From Methanobacteriota archaeon (GTDB lineage: Archaea; Halobacteriota; Methanosarcinia; Methanosarcinales; Methanosarcinaceae): 28,832 bases of DNA. Positions 13,293-22,147 of the stretch are shown piece after piece. Both the position numbers and the translations under genes were made by a program. Every line of letters begins with the position of its first letter. Positions within the stretch are counted from its first letter, which is position 1. The stretch covers positions 1-28,832 of the forward strand of contig JAUPKV010000118.1 in the NCBI GenBank assembly GCA_030837265.1, read 5' to 3'. The notes below the pieces were generated by a model. That model was not told where the DNA came from, ran no database searches, and saw nothing but the letters and a program-made list of their open reading frames with translations.

Positions 13293-13997
13293 ATGAAAGT
13301 ACTTATAAGTCCAGTAGATAAGGAGGAGGCAATTATCGCTTCCAATGGCGGCGCTGACATTGTGGATGTCAAAAATCCGAAAGAAGGTTCACTTGGGGCT
13401 AATTTTCCCTGGATAATTAAAGAGATAAAAGAAGCCGTAAATGGCAGGCAGCCGATAAGCGCAACTATAGGCGATTTTAATTTCAAACCGGGGACAGCCT
13501 CCCTTGCAGCTTTTGGAGCAGCTGTTGCCGGAGCAGATTATATTAAGGTCGGCCTTTACGACATCCAGACTCGGGAGCAAGCCCTCGAGCTTTTAACTAA
13601 AATAACGAGGGCTGTAAAGGATTATGATGCGACAAAGAAAATCGTTGCTTCAGGATACTCTGACTACGAACGTATTAACTCGATTTCTCCGTTGTTGCTG
13701 CCTGAGGTTGCCGCAGAGGCGGGAGTGGATGTAGTGATGGTAGACACCGCAATTAAGGATGGAAAATCCACTTTCGAATTCATGGATGAGAAAAAGCTGA
13801 AAAAGTTCACTGACCTGGCACATGAATACGGGCTTGAAAACGCAATTGCTGGTTCCCTGAGATTTGAAGATCTTCCGACACTTGAAAGAATAAGCCCGGA
13901 CATTATAGGCGTTAGAGGTATGGTTTGTGGAGGAGACAGGAGAACGGCTATCCAGCAGGAACTGGTAGAGAAACTTACAGCTGAATGCCAGGCTTAG
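13293..13997 (+). CDS. mfnB: (5-Formylfuran-3-yl)methyl phosphate synthase
   Basis: MfnB (DUF556) makes the furan precursor of methanofuran, 4-(hydroxymethyl)-2-furancarboxaldehyde phosphate, from two molecules of glyceraldehyde 3-phosphate. The protein has 234 residues and the whole family pattern: MKVLISPVDKEEA, Lys 27 in VDVKNPKEGSLG and Lys 85 in YIKVGLY (the Schiff-base and helper lysines of the family). ASGYSDYERI, VMVDTAIKDGKS and GVRGMVCGG, the last phosphate loop, follow. The start is set by GAGG 7 bases before the ATG. Its product is needed for the first step of CO2 reduction, linking it in function to mtd about 3.3 kb away. Confidence 0.93.
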   Translation: MKVLISPVDKEEAIIASNGGADIVDVKNPKEGSLGANFPWIIKEIKEAVNGRQPISATIGDFNFKPGTASLAAFGAAVAGADYIKVGLYDIQTREQALELLTKITRAVKDYDATKKIVASGYSDYERINSISPLLLPEVAAEAGVDVVMVDTAIKDGKSTFEFMDEKKLKKFTDLAHEYGLENAIAGSLRFEDLPTLERISPDIIGVRGMVCGGDRRTAIQQELVEKLTAECQA

Positions 13998-14042
13998 AAA
14001 TAGCCGAAAAATAATTATATACAATTAACCTCTTTGAACCAG

Positions 14043-14576
14043 ATGTTTTTCTTCGGACATATCGGAATAACTCTGGGAATATTTTATTTTTTAAAACGTT
14101 TTTCCTCAAAAAATGACTTTTGGGCATACGTTCCGTATATTGTCTTAGGGTCACTCCTACCGGACATAATCGATAAACCTTTAGGCCGGATAATCTTTGC
14201 TGAAGCTATAGGAAGTGGGCGCATCTACGCCCATACACTACTTTTTGCAACTTTATTAGCTTTGGTGGGCTACCATTTTTATTGCCAGGGAAAATCTGAG
14301 CTTCTTATTGTTGCAGCAGCCTCTTTTTGTCATTTGCTTGAAGACAATATGTGGAATAGTCTCGAGGTCCTCTTATGGCCATCCATGGGTTGGGGGTTTC
14401 CGCAAGATACAATTTCAGGGAGCTTTATAGAATATCTTATGTTTATATTCACCAGATCATATACAGTCACTTTTACAGGGGTTTTTATCTCAGAAATAAT
14501 CGGACTGTTTATAATTATCTCCCTTACTGGAAAATATATTCAATTGAAAAAAGAGCACTCATTAGCGAAGCAGTAA
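14043..14576 (+). CDS. DUF457/YdjM-type membrane hydrolase
   Basis: A 177-residue membrane protein with about five hydrophobic segments and the metal-ligand-like pattern of the YdjM/DUF457 group: FGHIGITLG at the N-terminus, SLLPDIIDKPLG, RIYAHTLLF and FCHLLEDNMW. The family is named metal-dependent hydrolase from these His/Asp residues; substrates are unknown. TTATATAC at 14014-14021 predicts transcription from near 14044, so the ATG at 14043 is probably leaderless; a TTG at 14034 would then be untranscribed. It follows mfnB by 45 bases but probably has its own promoter, and it ends 14 bases before the convergent membrane protein. Confidence 0.7.
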   Translation: MFFFGHIGITLGIFYFLKRFSSKNDFWAYVPYIVLGSLLPDIIDKPLGRIIFAEAIGSGRIYAHTLLFATLLALVGYHFYCQGKSELLIVAAASFCHLLEDNMWNSLEVLLWPSMGWGFPQDTISGSFIEYLMFIFTRSYTVTFTGVFISEIIGLFIIISLTGKYIQLKKEHSLAKQ

Positions 14577-14590
14577 AAGTAGTAAAATTT

Positions 14591-16309
14591 TTAAGGCCTA
14601 TGCTCATAGATTTCTATGTTAAGGGAGTCATAGATTTTTTGAACTTTGTAGTCTCTCGAAGAATTTTCGTAAAAAGCCGGTTCTTCGCTGTGCTTATGCT
14701 CACTCTGGCTGAGAGATTTTGAATATGTGGTAACTACAGAATAGAACGGCTCGTTAATCTCCGAATAATTGGAAGATAAGTTATAGTTATCATTTAAGCC
14801 TTCAGGCACGACAAATTCATTCCCCTCACCTGAGGATATGATATGAGGATATGTATCTTTTACCTCTGATAACCAGTGAATTCCTTCAGCCTCGTTTATC
14901 GAAGTTCCTTCTGATATACCTCCGGAATACGGAGAACTAAAGCAAGTGAAAAATCCCAGAGTCCAGAGAAGGCAGAGGATCATAACTGCTGAACCAAGAC
15001 CAAGAGTATAACCTTTCCTGAGGAATATAACGTAGAGAGAATAACCCAACAGAGGAATCTGGGCCAAAATGACGAAACTCAAATTCGCAAACCTATCCAC
15101 AGGATAAGGAATAAAGGGGTTAAAAAGGAAGGCCAGTTCTAAGAAAAAGGTGAAAATGTACATGGCCAAAAAGCGCGGATACCTGCGGACAAAATGGTGA
15201 CAAAATCTTTTACGGTTCTGCCATACGATTATCGAGTTGATCAGAATAAAGATTAACGGAATATAGTACTTACCGTAATGGAGATTGAAAAAGTGAATGA
15301 ACTCGAAAAAACCACTCTCTGCCTCTGGCAACCTGAAGAGACCAGTAGTCATCAATGTGTTAGTGCTCCAGGAAAGAGTTTGGAAGGAGATCTCGAAAGA
15401 GTGAGGAACATATTTCACACAGAATAATAATATTACTGAGGCAAATGATAGAAAAATAAATATTGGAACCTTTCGTCCTGAGATATGTAGGGAATCCTGG
15501 GAGAGAAAACCAGAGTTCATAATTTTTTGGAAGATCCCGGACTTCATTGATTTAAGTGAAAGGATCAGAAATACACAAAAACAAGCGAGATATGCGAAAA
15601 TGAAAGGATCTCCCAATGGAATTAAAGGTATCATGAAAAGGAAGCAAATAACCATTTCCCGGTTTTTTCCGGAAAGTGCATTTCTCATCACAAAAAGGTA
15701 GAGTGGTACGAGGCAAAAAAATAGGTAGTAAGGAGATGTAGAGATCTGGAAGTGACCGAAGTAGGGAATAAAGGAAGAAAGAAAGGATACCGAGACAAGT
15801 TTCTCACGGCTCATGAAAACTCGGTAGAAAAGGAACATTCCGGTTATAAACATAATTGAAAAGAAAACCGGCAAAAAATAAGAGAGTGTTGCCACACGCA
15901 TTCCTGAAACCAAAGCCAAAGCTGAAACGAATAGAGGGCCTGTGGTAGAAAGGCTGGAAAGACCTGAGATTCCATTCTCCCCTGCAAGGCCAATGTATGA
16001 AAGTTCGTCACCTCTGCCTACAGAGAGGTAGCCAAGCATGTAAGGAATTATCATAATGGTAATGTGTACTAGGAAAAGTACAAGGACTGCACTCATTTTT
16101 CTGTATGCGAGGAGAAGAACACAAGCTGAAAGATAACAAAAAAGCAAAGTTAAATATAAACTGAATGGGAGCTGCTCATAGATGTTGATTGTATATCCTT
16201 GAGGCTGGATTCCCCTTAAAATGAAGAGACTATAGACCAGTAGTAGCAGAGTAATTGAGGATACAAAACTTAATATGTTATTTGTAATCTTAGTCAATGC
16301 GTCCCCCAT
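14591..16309 (-). CDS. Multi-pass membrane protein, GT-C glycosyltransferase-like
   Basis: A 572-residue protein with roughly 12 hydrophobic segments and a C-terminal domain of about 110 residues, probably outside the cell (SNYSEINEPFYSVVT and neighbours, with several N-X-S/T sites). The first long external loop carries VGRGDELSYIG (Asp-Glu at 101-102), the place and type of acidic pair expected for a GT-C enzyme that uses a lipid-linked sugar. No closer family is recognisable. A TATA-like AACTATATAGT at 16355-16365 gives a leader of about 25 bases. AAAGG touches the ATG at 16309, so a TTG four codons later, preceded by GGGGG, is an alternative start. It begins the polysaccharide half of the window. 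Confidence 0.6.
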   Translation of the reverse strand: MGDALTKITNNILSFVSSITLLLLVYSLFILRGIQPQGYTINIYEQLPFSLYLTLLFCYLSACVLLLAYRKMSAVLVLFLVHITIMIIPYMLGYLSVGRGDELSYIGLAGENGISGLSSLSTTGPLFVSALALVSGMRVATLSYFLPVFFSIMFITGMFLFYRVFMSREKLVSVSFLSSFIPYFGHFQISTSPYYLFFCLVPLYLFVMRNALSGKNREMVICFLFMIPLIPLGDPFIFAYLACFCVFLILSLKSMKSGIFQKIMNSGFLSQDSLHISGRKVPIFIFLSFASVILLFCVKYVPHSFEISFQTLSWSTNTLMTTGLFRLPEAESGFFEFIHFFNLHYGKYYIPLIFILINSIIVWQNRKRFCHHFVRRYPRFLAMYIFTFFLELAFLFNPFIPYPVDRFANLSFVILAQIPLLGYSLYVIFLRKGYTLGLGSAVMILCLLWTLGFFTCFSSPYSGGISEGTSINEAEGIHWLSEVKDTYPHIISSGEGNEFVVPEGLNDNYNLSSNYSEINEPFYSVVTTYSKSLSQSEHKHSEEPAFYENSSRDYKVQKIYDSLNIEIYEHRP

Positions 16310-16733
16310 CCTTTATGAGAGTTACAGAATCCAGTTTCCATACACGGCAATACAACTATATAGTACTACCCATAAAGCAGTAAGTTCATTTATATAGTTT
16401 TTCGTTTTTAAAGGAAGCCAGTGAGTCCAAATACTTTTTTTCCCAAGATTTTTATTATTCATTTCTCCTCATCTTATATTTCTAAACCCATTCATCCAAT
16501 CAAATAATAAATAGTTATGCCTGGGCGCAGGTTGATATTAATCCTCAACCTAATTAATGTTTTCATGCATTAATTACTTATAATTAAAGTCTTTCGGATT
16601 TAACCGTCATGAAAGTTTATGAGTTATATCTATACTTGGGGCACTAAGGTTAATTGAGACCTAAATACAATTCGGCATTATAAAAGAATTATCCAAAACA
16701 CACTGAAAAACAGAAATTACTTTAATGTGGGAT
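16310..16733. other. Intergenic region with two adjacent stem-loops
   Basis: No gene is seen between the two minus-strand genes. AGGTTGA (16529-16535) pairs with TCAACCT (16545-16551), and ATTAATG (16553-16559) pairs with CATTAAT (16568-16574). Both are perfect 7-bp stems one base apart. The left end carries the TATA box of the gene at 14591-16309. Confidence 0.45.
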
Positions 16734-17630
16734 TTATATCCCGGGATAATTTCTTAAGCATATTTTATCAACATGTTCTAGCTTATTAAAGATATAGCGT
16801 ATCCTCTTTTCAACAAGATTTCCTTTTAAACACCAATAGAGAGGCCTCTGGTTCCCAATTGAGGGAAATCTGGCACACGAGATATCTATTGAGTGGAAGT
16901 AGAAGACTGTATGCCCTCGTCTCAAGCATTGAACAAGCCCGTTTAATACGAGTGAAGCCCCCAGAAACCGAAGTATTGGCCCCCCACATGATGGAACTTT
17001 GATTATATTTTGATAATAGGGCCAGGGAAACTCAATGAAGTTTCGATCAGTACCTACCTCTAGCCCATTTTCTGCAGGGTGGTATGGGATAGAAGAGACT
17101 GAGTTAAGGACAGAATCAGTTTTATTATAGAGAGAATTTACTGATACTGAGCTGTCGTACTTGAATCCAAGACGTTCCAGGGAATCAAGCATCCAACCCC
17201 CCACCAGAGCATTCGGAGCTCTGTACCCCACAACTTTTTCTCCGGAAATTCTTTCAAGAATTTTTTTTGCTTGAAGTGTCCTATTCTCAAATTCATCGAT
17301 GCTCATTAATTTTTTCTTCGTTTCCGGATCGATTTTACAGCTGTGACTGAGTCCGTGGCATGCAAGTTCATGCCCCCTATCCACAATTGATTCGATTAAT
17401 CCAGGATAGTACTCTACAATGTCCGCAACCGCAAAGAATGTGGCAGTTATATTAAATTCATCGAGAAGATCCAGTACTTTCTTTGTAGGCTCTGTCAAGA
17501 AGTCATATTCGCCTTTCCAATTTTCAAAGAACTCATTAACATCTCTATAAACAGAATATGGAGAACCGCAAACTGACGGAATATGATACCAATCCTCAAG
17601 ATCTACGGTAACCGAGAAACTGCCTTTCAT
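16734..17630 (-). CDS. NodB-type polysaccharide deacetylase
   Basis: The protein removes N-acetyl groups from a sugar polymer or its lipid-linked precursor. The NodB core is complete: TVDLEDWYHIP (Asp and the DxEDW type), HELACHGLSH (metal His pair), VGYRAPNAL, FIEFPWP and VFYFHSIDI. The segment after FPWP (CGGPILRFLGASLVLNGL) resembles the C-terminal part of deacetylases from bacterial exosortase-linked EPS loci. It has 298 residues, no signal peptide and no membrane segment, so it probably acts in the cytoplasm. GGGGG lies 5 bases before the ATG, and the TATA-like CATATTTTAACC (minus strand, 17660-17671) gives a leader of about 12 bases. Confidence 0.85.
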   Translation of the reverse strand: MKGSFSVTVDLEDWYHIPSVCGSPYSVYRDVNEFFENWKGEYDFLTEPTKKVLDLLDEFNITATFFAVADIVEYYPGLIESIVDRGHELACHGLSHSCKIDPETKKKLMSIDEFENRTLQAKKILERISGEKVVGYRAPNALVGGWMLDSLERLGFKYDSSVSVNSLYNKTDSVLNSVSSIPYHPAENGLEVGTDRNFIEFPWPYYQNIIKVPSCGGPILRFLGASLVLNGLVQCLRRGHTVFYFHSIDISCARFPSIGNQRPLYWCLKGNLVEKRIRYIFNKLEHVDKICLRNYPGI

Positions 17631-17965
17631 AATGCCCCCGCTCTATCAATTGACTCTTAAAAGGTTAAAATATGGATATTTTTACGCAAAGTCTAATGAT
17701 ACTTAAATCATTCATATCTCGCTAACTAAAAACCTATTATGTAGGAGAATATCATAAGAGTATAAAAATTTTTTGAACATTCATGCTAAAGTTAAACGAG
17801 TAGGATACATGTATCAGAATTATTACTGTATAGTATGAAGGGGTGTACAGAACAATAAAAATTATAAATAAATATAAATATTTGTTGAACGAATATAGGA
17901 ATTCCTCAACCCAATAAATAAATTTATATTATTATAATGTAATAAATAGCTTATTGGGATACAAA
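17631..17965. other. AT-rich divergent promoter region
   Basis: The region lies between the deacetylase (minus) and the beta-helix gene (plus). It contains the deacetylase TATA box (17660-17671) and TTTATATTA near 17921-17929 for the beta-helix gene. The rest is AT-rich with no coding frame or RNA gene that I can support. Confidence 0.4.
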
Positions 17966-19474
17966 ATGACTGGAAGTGTTGAAAAACACAGATTTAAAAA
18001 CGAAAAGAAAGAATCTCTTTGTTTTTCAGTTCTTACTTTTTTAATTATATGTACAATTCTTTCATTATCTGTCGCATCTTCTGCCAAACCTTCCGGTGAG
18101 ATAGTCTATGTAGCTACGGATGGAAAAGGAGATTTCAACTGTGATGGGAGTGATGACCAGGTAGAGATAAATGAAGCTCTTGCTTATGTGGCAAAAAAAC
18201 AGCAGTATACGACAGTATATTTAAAGGGCCCTGGTACCTATGTAATTTCAGACAGTATTTTTATTGGAAGTAACACCACTTTTGAAGGAGATTCCACAGC
18301 TGTTGTTGAACTTACGGATAAAGCAGGGTGGAAGAAAGAAAAGCCTTTAATTACACAAATGGATAGTGCCGGAAACCAAAATATTATCATTAAAGGTTTT
18401 GAGATTGACGGGAACCATGGCAAAAACAATGATAGAAACAGAGGAAAAGGATATTACAATCTGGTCTATTTTTCCAACTCCGAAAATATACAGGTCCATG
18501 ACATGTACATGCATGACAGTCATGGCGATGGGCTGAAGGCTACAAGATGTACAAATATCGAGTTTTACAATAACTCGGTATATAAGTTAGGGCACGACGC
18601 CCTTTATATTATTTATTCTTCAAATGTGGAAGCCTGGAACAACAATATAACTTGCAGGACAAACAGTGGTCTGAGAATTTACAATACTAACCACGTATCG
18701 TTTCAGAATAATATCATCGACTCCGAAGGAGAAGGAGGGGCAGGAATTGAAATCCAGAAAGTTGGTCCGGAAACGGTGATGGATGATATAGAAATTTTCA
18801 ATAATCTTCTGTATGAGACTAATGCTTGCGGGATCTGGATTACGGGCTATGGATCCGAGTATTCCAAAAATTCTGCAAAAAATGTGTTCATCCATCATAA
18901 CAAGTTCTATAAGACTGGCATTGACCCCAGTTTTAATTGGGTCGGAGGTATTGTAATCAATGGCTTTCAAGACACTCTTATAGAAAATAATTTGTTTGAT
19001 GGATGCTACGGCGCAGCCGTTGCCCATAAAGAGATTAGTAATCAATTTTCAGCTCCAGGTTCGGGATATACAACTGTTGTAAAAAATAATATAATAATTA
19101 ACACACAGTCTAGTCCAGGAGCAGGGAAAGGATACGCTATTTACAATAAATTGAGAAAAACTCACTCATTCATCCTGGAAAATAACTGCCTTTCAAATAA
19201 TGCAGGTGGGGATTATTTATATGCAAATTCTACGTCTGATATTAATATTGATCCTGAGTTTATAGAACAGGTGAGCAAAAATGAGTCAATGAGAAAAAAT
19301 TTCCCATGGATTGAAGCATTGTCTGCGGGGCCGCACAGACCTTATCAAAGAGGTGAAAGCGGATATCAGATAGGACAAGATAACTTTATATCGAACCTGG
19401 CAAGAGCTTTCTCAAATCTTTTAAGGTTCTTAAAGAGATTTTTTTTAAATCTGTTGATTATTTCTGACAACTGA
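17966..19474 (+). CDS. Secreted parallel beta-helix protein
   Basis: A 502-residue protein with a long signal peptide (hydrophobic stretch near residues 20-38, ending SSAKP), so it is exported. After VYVATDGKGDFNCDGSDDQV come about twelve right-handed beta-helix turns with NN-rich corners (for example IEFYNNSVYKL, VEAWNNNITC, IEIFNNLLYE, TLIENNLFDG), as in pectate-lyase-like and NosD repeats. The N-terminal block resembles regions that accompany Methanosarcina disaggregatase proteins, which act on the methanochondroitin matrix. The family is thus suggested, not proved. The C-terminus ends with an amphipathic, basic stretch (RAFSNLLRFLKRFFLNLL) that could bind membrane. A TTG at 17954 is in frame; ATG at 17966 is preferred. 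A terminator follows at 19486. Confidence 0.75.
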   Translation: MTGSVEKHRFKNEKKESLCFSVLTFLIICTILSLSVASSAKPSGEIVYVATDGKGDFNCDGSDDQVEINEALAYVAKKQQYTTVYLKGPGTYVISDSIFIGSNTTFEGDSTAVVELTDKAGWKKEKPLITQMDSAGNQNIIIKGFEIDGNHGKNNDRNRGKGYYNLVYFSNSENIQVHDMYMHDSHGDGLKATRCTNIEFYNNSVYKLGHDALYIIYSSNVEAWNNNITCRTNSGLRIYNTNHVSFQNNIIDSEGEGGAGIEIQKVGPETVMDDIEIFNNLLYETNACGIWITGYGSEYSKNSAKNVFIHHNKFYKTGIDPSFNWVGGIVINGFQDTLIENNLFDGCYGAAVAHKEISNQFSAPGSGYTTVVKNNIIINTQSSPGAGKGYAIYNKLRKTHSFILENNCLSNNAGGDYLYANSTSDINIDPEFIEQVSKNESMRKNFPWIEALSAGPHRPYQRGESGYQIGQDNFISNLARAFSNLLRFLKRFFLNLLIISDN

Positions 19475-19485
19475 TGGTAAAAAAG

Positions 19486-19509
19486 ATCCGGAAAGATAAT
19501 TTTCCGGAT
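19486..19509. terminator. Bidirectional terminator between convergent genes
   Basis: ATCCGGAAA (19486-19494) and TTTCCGGAT (19501-19509) form a perfect 9-bp stem with a 6-base loop. TTTT follows on the plus strand and TTTTTT on the minus strand. It touches the stop codon of the minus-strand glycosyltransferase, so it serves both genes. Confidence 0.75.
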
Positions 19510-19510
19510 T

Positions 19511-21016
19511 TTAACGAGCAATCCCTGCCCTTTCATTCCTTTTCTTCTCAACCTGCATGTCAAAAAGCATTCCGAAAAGAAGCATCTGAAGTCCTGCACC
19601 TATTACAAGGAAACCAAGCAAAGGATAATAGGAAGGAAGAGGATTATTCAACAACATTTGCAAAATACCCCATAAACCTAAAAGAATACCTGCAGGAAGG
19701 GAAATCATTCCAAGGAAATAGAACAAAACAAGAGGATGGAATTCCAATACTGTATATTTAATCCTTAGCCTCCATAGAAAACCTCGGAAGATCATGGGAC
19801 CTACTTTACGAATGTACTTTCCATATCTGATCTTTGATTTTTCGTTACCGTAACGGGCGGGTATAACCACATCCATTACTCTCATACTAAAAGCATTAAG
19901 TTTAATCAACAAATCGTTACAATAACCATAATAAGGATAGACTGAATCTAGATCAATAAGCTCCAGAGCCTGCCTGGAAATAGCAGTATATCCATTTTGC
20001 GGATCCATTATCTGCCAGTAGCCGCTACCTATTTTTGTTATAAAGCTGAGCATAAGGTTACCAAGGGATCTCCATTGGCTCATTCCGGTCATAAAATCCT
20101 CGGTGAGCAACCTGTTGCCTTTTGTATAATCAGTCTTCCCTTCGATGATTGGGAAAAGCAACCTGGGAAGTTGGGCAGGATCCATCTGGTTGTCCCCAGC
20201 CATTACCGCAACGATATCCATTTCATCTTTAAGGGCAAGTTTATATCCGTTCATTATGGCTGCGCCCACACCTTTATTAACCTCATGGCGTAAGTATACG
20301 ACTCTGGGATCTCCGAATTTTTTGACAATATCACCAGTTCGATCTATACTACCGTCATCAATTACGTAGATCTTATCTATATACTCAGGAATACCTCTCA
20401 GAGTCTCGGCAATAAGCAATTCTTCATTATAAGCTGGTACGACAACTCCTATCCGCGTGCTCTCAAGTTTTCGAAACATCGGATCCACATCAAAACTAAG
20501 ATAGTTGACCTTTAATTTCTCGGTCTTTGATGCGGAGAGCAGGGATTTTAGAGACATATGTTCTTTATCTGAGCTAATTTTCTGTAGAGAGTCTGAAGTT
20601 ACGGCAATAAAACCCATTTTTTCTTTAAATGTATTTTTCCCATTAAGAAGCATCACTGTTTCATGTTCATTAGAGAGACGGCAAGGCCAGGAACCCACAG
20701 ATAGATCGAAACCCTGCCTCAGTGGCTCAAGGACATGAGAAAGCAAATCTATATCCTGCATACATTCAGGGTAGATCAGGACTACTATCTCCGAATCAAG
20801 AGATGCCCTGTAAAGAGCTTTTAGTAATGATTCCTCTCCCCGCCCTATAGGAACAACTCGTGCTCCGCCCAGAGCTGCTACTTCCATGGTTCTATCAGTA
20901 GAGCCTTGATCAAGTACAAGTACACGATCAGCGTAACTTGCCGCCAGCAAGACTTTGCTTCCAATAGATGCCTCCTCATTCTGAGCTGGAATCAGAACAG
21001 TAAATTCATGCTTCAT
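19511..21016 (-). CDS. Double GT2 glycosyltransferase with membrane tail
   Basis: Two GT2 folds in one chain of 501 residues. The first (about residues 3-175) opens with FTVLIPAQNEEASIG and keeps DQGSTDRT, but the DxD position reads YPECMQDID, so it is probably inactive. The second (from about 188) has GVVVPAYNEELLIAETL, VIDDGSIDRTGD and the DxD-type AGDNQMDP, and resembles dolichyl-phosphate sugar transferases. Two C-terminal membrane segments (about 425-490) would hold it to the membrane. The product may be a polyprenyl-phosphate sugar used by GT-C enzymes nearby. The ATG at 21016 starts the fold; the frame is open to a TTG at 21106, whose extra residues are not GT2-like. GTG at 21049 is another option. 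It is convergent with the beta-helix gene. Confidence 0.85.
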   Translation of the reverse strand: MKHEFTVLIPAQNEEASIGSKVLLAASYADRVLVLDQGSTDRTMEVAALGGARVVPIGRGEESLLKALYRASLDSEIVVLIYPECMQDIDLLSHVLEPLRQGFDLSVGSWPCRLSNEHETVMLLNGKNTFKEKMGFIAVTSDSLQKISSDKEHMSLKSLLSASKTEKLKVNYLSFDVDPMFRKLESTRIGVVVPAYNEELLIAETLRGIPEYIDKIYVIDDGSIDRTGDIVKKFGDPRVVYLRHEVNKGVGAAIMNGYKLALKDEMDIVAVMAGDNQMDPAQLPRLLFPIIEGKTDYTKGNRLLTEDFMTGMSQWRSLGNLMLSFITKIGSGYWQIMDPQNGYTAISRQALELIDLDSVYPYYGYCNDLLIKLNAFSMRVMDVVIPARYGNEKSKIRYGKYIRKVGPMIFRGFLWRLRIKYTVLEFHPLVLFYFLGMISLPAGILLGLWGILQMLLNNPLPSYYPLLGFLVIGAGLQMLLFGMLFDMQVEKKRNERAGIAR

Positions 21017-21285
21017 CAACCTATCAGTAAGTTGAGAAGGCGCAGACACTACGCTAATAGGATCGGAAATCAGAGAATTAAGACCAAATGTAAGGGTCGA
21101 AAACAAACCCAGTCTACCCCCTTATACATCTGCATACGCTATAACCCCCTTTATGTGTATAAATGCAAAAATATTAAAGGCTATCATACAAAAAAATATT
21201 AGACTAAGGGATATATAAAGTTAACACATAACATAGATAAGTTTTTTAAAATATTAAATATGACAAATAAAAGAAATAGTGTTCT

Positions 21286-21468
21286 ATGAGAGAATTCTCA
21301 GAAGGAAAGATTAGATTACATAATAAATTACATAATAAAAACGATATTGAACAGGAAATAATGATCCAGTACTTATTTATGAATAATCCATAGTTAAATC
21401 CAATTGAGTCAATGCTTATTTCTGAAAAATTTACATATGTTAAGGGAAAAGAGTCTAACAAATATTAG
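21286..21468 (+). pseudogene. Possible IS630-type transposase C-terminal remnant
   Basis: A plus-strand frame reads IMIQYLFMNNP, a TAG at 21391-21393, then LNPIESMLISEKFTYV and a stop at 21466. The pattern P-x-LNPIE is the signature around the third catalytic acid (Glu) of IS630/Tc1-type DDE transposases; TAG for CAG would restore P-Q-L-N-P-I-E. The rest of the enzyme and any terminal repeats are missing. The call rests on one short motif, so confidence is limited. Confidence 0.4.
21315..21338. repeat. Perfect 12-bp tandem duplication
   Basis: ATTACATAATAA occurs twice in a row (21315-21326 and 21327-21338), within the possible transposase remnant. Confidence 0.8.
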
Positions 21469-21679
21469 CAAATAAAGGAACATTTGGGAAAAGTATTAAT
21501 CTAATGAAAATACAACTATTTCAATAATATTAAATTGATAAACATAAAATCATAGAAAAAGCATAGGTGTAAATTCCTAACTAAAAAAATTATAGAACCT
21601 CTTAACATCTTTTACTGGGAATATAACACCCTCAAAACTCTCTGATTTTAAGAATGTCTGCCTGATACCCAAAGTAAAT

Positions 21680-21721
21680 TTTTTTAAAATTTTAAGTGCT
21701 ATTTTTAAAATTTTAAGTGCT
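21680..21721. repeat. 21-bp tandem duplication
   Basis: A unit ending TTTTAAAATTTTAAGTGCT occurs at 21680-21700 and 21701-21721 with one mismatch at its first base. In the minus-strand frame it would encode a duplicated ALKILK heptad. Confidence 0.8.
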
Positions 21722-22147
21722 CGAACAATTTCCGTTATTTTTGCTGACGCAGACTTTGTAAAATATATTACAGGAGAATAAAATTTTGAAAAAACTTCCA
21801 TATAACCTAATTCAGGGAGAAAAATAAAATACAAGAAGAGTGTATTAAATATTTGAAGAAGTAAAAATAAAAAAGTAATATCATAAGGAGCGAAATGCTT
21901 AAAAATTAAGTTAATAAGAGATTTATGAATTCTTGACAAAATATGCACTTCAATCCTTATAAATGAACTATAATTTCCCTCAATAGTTTTAAAACTGAAG
22001 AAATATTTTAAGACTTATATATTGATGCTAACTAAATCTGCTGGGTATAAATGAGAATGTGCCTGCTGAAGAAGGACATGAAGCTTAATTATACACAGGG
22101 AAAAAATATTATATCAGCGAAGGATTTAACTATTAAAAATTATCATA

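Larger units (their letters stand above)
21107..22147. other. AT-rich decay zone inside the polysaccharide locus
   Basis: About 1 kb without a convincing gene. It contains a probable transposase remnant (21286-21468), two short tandem repeats (21315-21338 and 21680-21721), and a minus-strand frame at 21577-21948 (123 residues, hydrophobic N-terminal half, then Lys/Leu/Ile-rich). That frame has no family match, no clear ribosome site, and owes part of its length to the 21-bp repeat, so I do not call it a gene. AATATTATATC near 22106-22116 may be the TATA box of the next gene. Confidence 0.4.

Noticed and set aside
21577..21948. Minus-strand frame of 123 codons as a membrane protein gene
   Set aside because: The hydrophobicity follows from AT-rich composition, part of the length comes from a 21-bp tandem repeat, and no ribosome site or family match is seen.
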